Below are positions 62,313 to 64,000 of a stretch of 64,000 nucleotides of DNA, piece by piece. Every line of letters starts with the position of its first letter. Position 1 is the first letter of the stretch. The translations under genes were made by a program, and so were the position numbers. This stretch comes from Melittangium boletus DSM 14713 (GTDB taxonomy: Bacteria > Myxococcota > Myxococcia > Myxococcales > Myxococcaceae). The notes beneath the pieces were generated by a model, which worked only from the letters and a program-made list of their open reading frames with translations, did no database searches and was not told the DNA's origin. The stretch covers positions 6,262,292 through 6,326,291 of the forward strand of contig NZ_CP022163.1 in NCBI RefSeq assembly GCF_002305855.1. Direction: 5' to 3'.

Positions 62313-63413
62313 ATGTCCGAGAACAACCCTTACCTCCGTTACAGCGACTCCGTGGAAGTGCCCGAGCAGGACGAGGAGGCATTGAGCGCGAGGATCATCG
62401 AATCAATGGGGCGGGTGAACCGCGCCAACTTCGAGCGGCATCGCCACGCCACCCGGGACGCCCATGCGAAGAGCCATGGGGTACTCGTGGGCACCCTCAC
62501 GGTGAACGAGGGATTGCCCGCCCACCTGCGTCAGGGTCTCTTCTCCGAGCCGCGCAGCTATCCCCTCGTCGTGCGCTTCTCCTCCGCGCCCAGTGATGTC
62601 CAGAGCGATCGCATCCCCACCCAGCGCGGCATGGCCATCAAGGTGCTGGGCGTGGAGGGTCCCAAGGTCTTGCCGGAGCACCGTGACGAGACGACCCAGG
62701 ATCTGCTTCTGGTCAACCACCCCGTCATTCCCTTCGGGGACGTGGCCGCTTATTGGCGGGCCCAACAATTCGCGGAGCGGCGGGCGGGCGCTTCCGAGCT
62801 GTCCAAGAGGGTGACCGCCGGACTGGCGCGTGGCGCGCACCACGTGTTCAACGCGGCGGGCATCCAGAACGAGCTCCTGAAGGCCCTGGCCACCCCCAAC
62901 ACCCACATCCTGGGGCAGACGTTCCACAGCATGGCGGCGCTGCGCTTCGGAGACTACATCGCGAAGATCAGCGTCGCGCCGCTCTCTGGGGAGGTGCGCC
63001 AGTTCATCGGGCGAACGATCGACGCGGACACCCAGCCCTCGGCCTTGCGGGACCTCGTGGTCGCGTTCTTCCGGGAGCACTCGGCGGAGTATGAGTTGCG
63101 CGCCCAGCTCTGCACGGATCTCGCGCGGATGCCGGTGGAGGACGCATCGGTGCCCTGGCCGGAGAGCGTGTCGCCCTGGCAGCCCGTCGCGAGGATTTCC
63201 CTGCCCCGGCAGGAGGCCTTCAGCCCGGAGCGCCGCGTCTACGCCGACGACGTGCTGTCCTTCAACCCCTGGCACTGCATTGAGGCGCACCGGCCCTTGG
63301 GCGCGCTCATGCGCTTGCGCCGCAAGGCCTACGAGGAGTCCTCCCGTTTCCGGCACGAGATGAACGCGAAGCCGCGCGTGGAGCCCCGGAGCCTGGCGGA
63401 CATTCCCGCCTGA
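62313..63413 (+). CDS. Catalase-related heme peroxidase-like protein
   Basis: 366 residues, shorter than classical catalases (about 480). The distal His region is AHAKSHGVLVGTLTV, the NTHILGQTFHSMAALRFGDYIAK stretch covers the distal Asn side (given here in pieces: PNTHILGQTFHS, RFGDYIAK), and the proximal end has LRRKAYEESSRFRHEMN with the heme-Tyr candidate. It belongs to the small catalase-like (SrpA-type) branch, whose members act as peroxidases on organic peroxides. No signal peptide. AAGGAAG precedes the ATG. Converges on the M23-like gene across a strong hairpin. Confidence 0.85.
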   Translation: MSENNPYLRYSDSVEVPEQDEEALSARIIESMGRVNRANFERHRHATRDAHAKSHGVLVGTLTVNEGLPAHLRQGLFSEPRSYPLVVRFSSAPSDVQSDRIPTQRGMAIKVLGVEGPKVLPEHRDETTQDLLLVNHPVIPFGDVAAYWRAQQFAERRAGASELSKRVTAGLARGAHHVFNAAGIQNELLKALATPNTHILGQTFHSMAALRFGDYIAKISVAPLSGEVRQFIGRTIDADTQPSALRDLVVAFFREHSAEYELRAQLCTDLARMPVEDASVPWPESVSPWQPVARISLPRQEAFSPERRVYADDVLSFNPWHCIEAHRPLGALMRLRRKAYEESSRFRHEMNAKPRVEPRSLADIPA

Positions 63414-63421
63414 GCTGGACC

Positions 63422-63445
63422 GGAGCACCCGGGGGCGGGTGCTCC
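63422..63445. terminator. Strong bidirectional hairpin
   Basis: GGAGCACCCG and CGGGTGCTCC form a perfect 10-bp stem with a 4-nt GGGG loop, between the convergent catalase-like and M23-like genes. There is no T tract on either side, but its position and strength suggest termination for both. Confidence 0.6.
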
Positions 63446-63456
63446 AAGCCGGGGGC

Positions 63457-63999
63457 TTACAGCGTGGGGGCGCCGATCACGGTGGTGCAGTTGCCCGTGG
63501 TGCCGCAGGTGGTGCCCTTGCTGGTGTACCAGGCGGACTTGCGGGTGCCGTACTGACGGTTGTCCGCGTGCACGTGCGGGCCGGTGGCTTCGCCGGTGCC
63601 GCCCACGAGGCCGAGCGCGCAGCCATCGCACGTCTTGGTGCCGGAGCTGGTGTTGGCGTAGATGTGCAGCTGGCGGAACTCCCAGCCGCTGCCGCCGGAG
63701 ACGACGTAGTAGTTGCCGGCGCCGCCGTTACACGTGGAGCCGTAGCAGGCCGCGCCACAGCCGCCGTAGTACTTGTAGGCGTAGCTGCCCGCGAGCATGC
63801 CGCGGTGGTTCCACTCGCCGCACGTGCCGTTGCTGATGTCGAGCGCCGTGTGGCTGCCGCCGTTGCAGCTGTAGTACGTCGTCGAGTTCACGCGCGCGTT
63901 GGGCTCGCAGATGGGGCCCTTGGCGTTGGCGGCCACGGCCACTCCGGCCCAGCCCGCCAGCAGCGAGCCCGCGACGCACAGCATCTTCTTCACGTTCAT
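63457..63999 (-). CDS. Secreted M23-like (beta-lytic) metallopeptidase domain protein
   Basis: 180 residues. A signal peptide (LCVAGSLLAGWAGVAVA, cleavage after residue 23-26) leads to a small Cys-rich, Gly/Tyr/Asn-rich mature protein. M23 zinc motifs are visible as HTALD (H50, D54) and HVH (H142, H144), in the order and style of beta-lytic endopeptidases that cut Gly-rich cell-wall bridges. About ten Cys could make disulfides. The domain is shorter than usual M23A enzymes and lacks a propeptide. The start is one base from the right window edge; promoter is outside. Confidence 0.78.
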   Translation of the reverse strand: MNVKKMLCVAGSLLAGWAGVAVAANAKGPICEPNARVNSTTYYSCNGGSHTALDISNGTCGEWNHRGMLAGSYAYKYYGGCGAACYGSTCNGGAGNYYVVSGGSGWEFRQLHIYANTSSGTKTCDGCALGLVGGTGEATGPHVHADNRQYGTRKSAWYTSKGTTCGTTGNCTTVIGAPTL

Positions 64000-64000
64000 A

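Overview
The window is about 70% GC with the strong third-position GC of a myxobacterium. Gene content points to the Cystobacterineae (Cystobacter, Archangium, Melittangium or Myxococcus relatives): a DUF2378/TIGR02265 protein (a family essentially restricted to myxobacteria), a Ser/Thr kinase fused to TPRs, very large TPR scaffold proteins, an FHA-GAF-cyclase and a sigma-54 promoter. Almost every base is coding. No tRNA, rRNA, insertion sequence, phage gene or CRISPR array was seen, and no gene-free stretch exceeds about 300 bases.

Layout. 1-5561 (minus): serS, running off the left edge, and a 1396-residue zinc-ribbon/GYF/TM/TPR protein. 5773-8794 (plus): a three-gene glycan-type operon (FAD oxidoreductase, GT2 glycosyltransferase, polysaccharide deacetylase). 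8811-12575 (minus): Ser/Thr kinase-TPR and a DUF4142 lipoprotein. 12791-14612 (plus): acyltransferase and an SDR. 14629-14830: an intergenic sigma-54 promoter driving a predicted ~78-nt RNA with two strong hairpins and an intrinsic terminator. 14848-19107: a small lipoprotein, a 1136-residue TPR protein and a small membrane protein. 19130-22283 (minus): radC, a DUF3006 gene and recQ, tightly coupled. 22472-26892 (plus): Tiki-like lipoprotein, M18 aminopeptidase, adenylate cyclase. 26956-30703: an unrecognised 556-residue protein, a GNAT acetyltransferase and a two-gene accessory pair. 30715-35053 (minus): hybrid histidine kinase, trypsin-like protease, cytochrome P450.

35189-40486 (plus) encodes a double-length, four-ATPase UvrA. 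Then follow a secreted beta-propeller protein, an SGNH hydrolase, and an ECF sigma / anti-sigma / Spy-like operon (43121-44717). A coiled-coil protein and a DUF2378 protein precede a coupled YcaO-TfuA pair (46051-48383) with no recognisable precursor peptide beside it. Next come an orphan DNA methyltransferase, a dicarboxylate symporter, SlyD, an OPT peptide transporter whose leader pairs a Shine-Dalgarno sequence with an anti-Shine-Dalgarno copy, a GlcD-type oxidase and a small orphan protein.

55007-63999: an ABC-F ATPase; a MarR regulator with two perfect operators touching its start codon, coupled to a VOC gene; a broken creatininase gene; a secreted GH43-type lipoprotein; a divergent LysR/alcohol dehydrogenase pair sharing an inverted repeat; a catalase-like protein; and a secreted M23-like peptidase at the right edge. 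The observations most worth following are the sigma-54 small RNA (similar in plan to the Myxococcus developmental RNA Pxr), the orphan YcaO-TfuA pair, the tandem UvrA and the self-complementary OPT leader.
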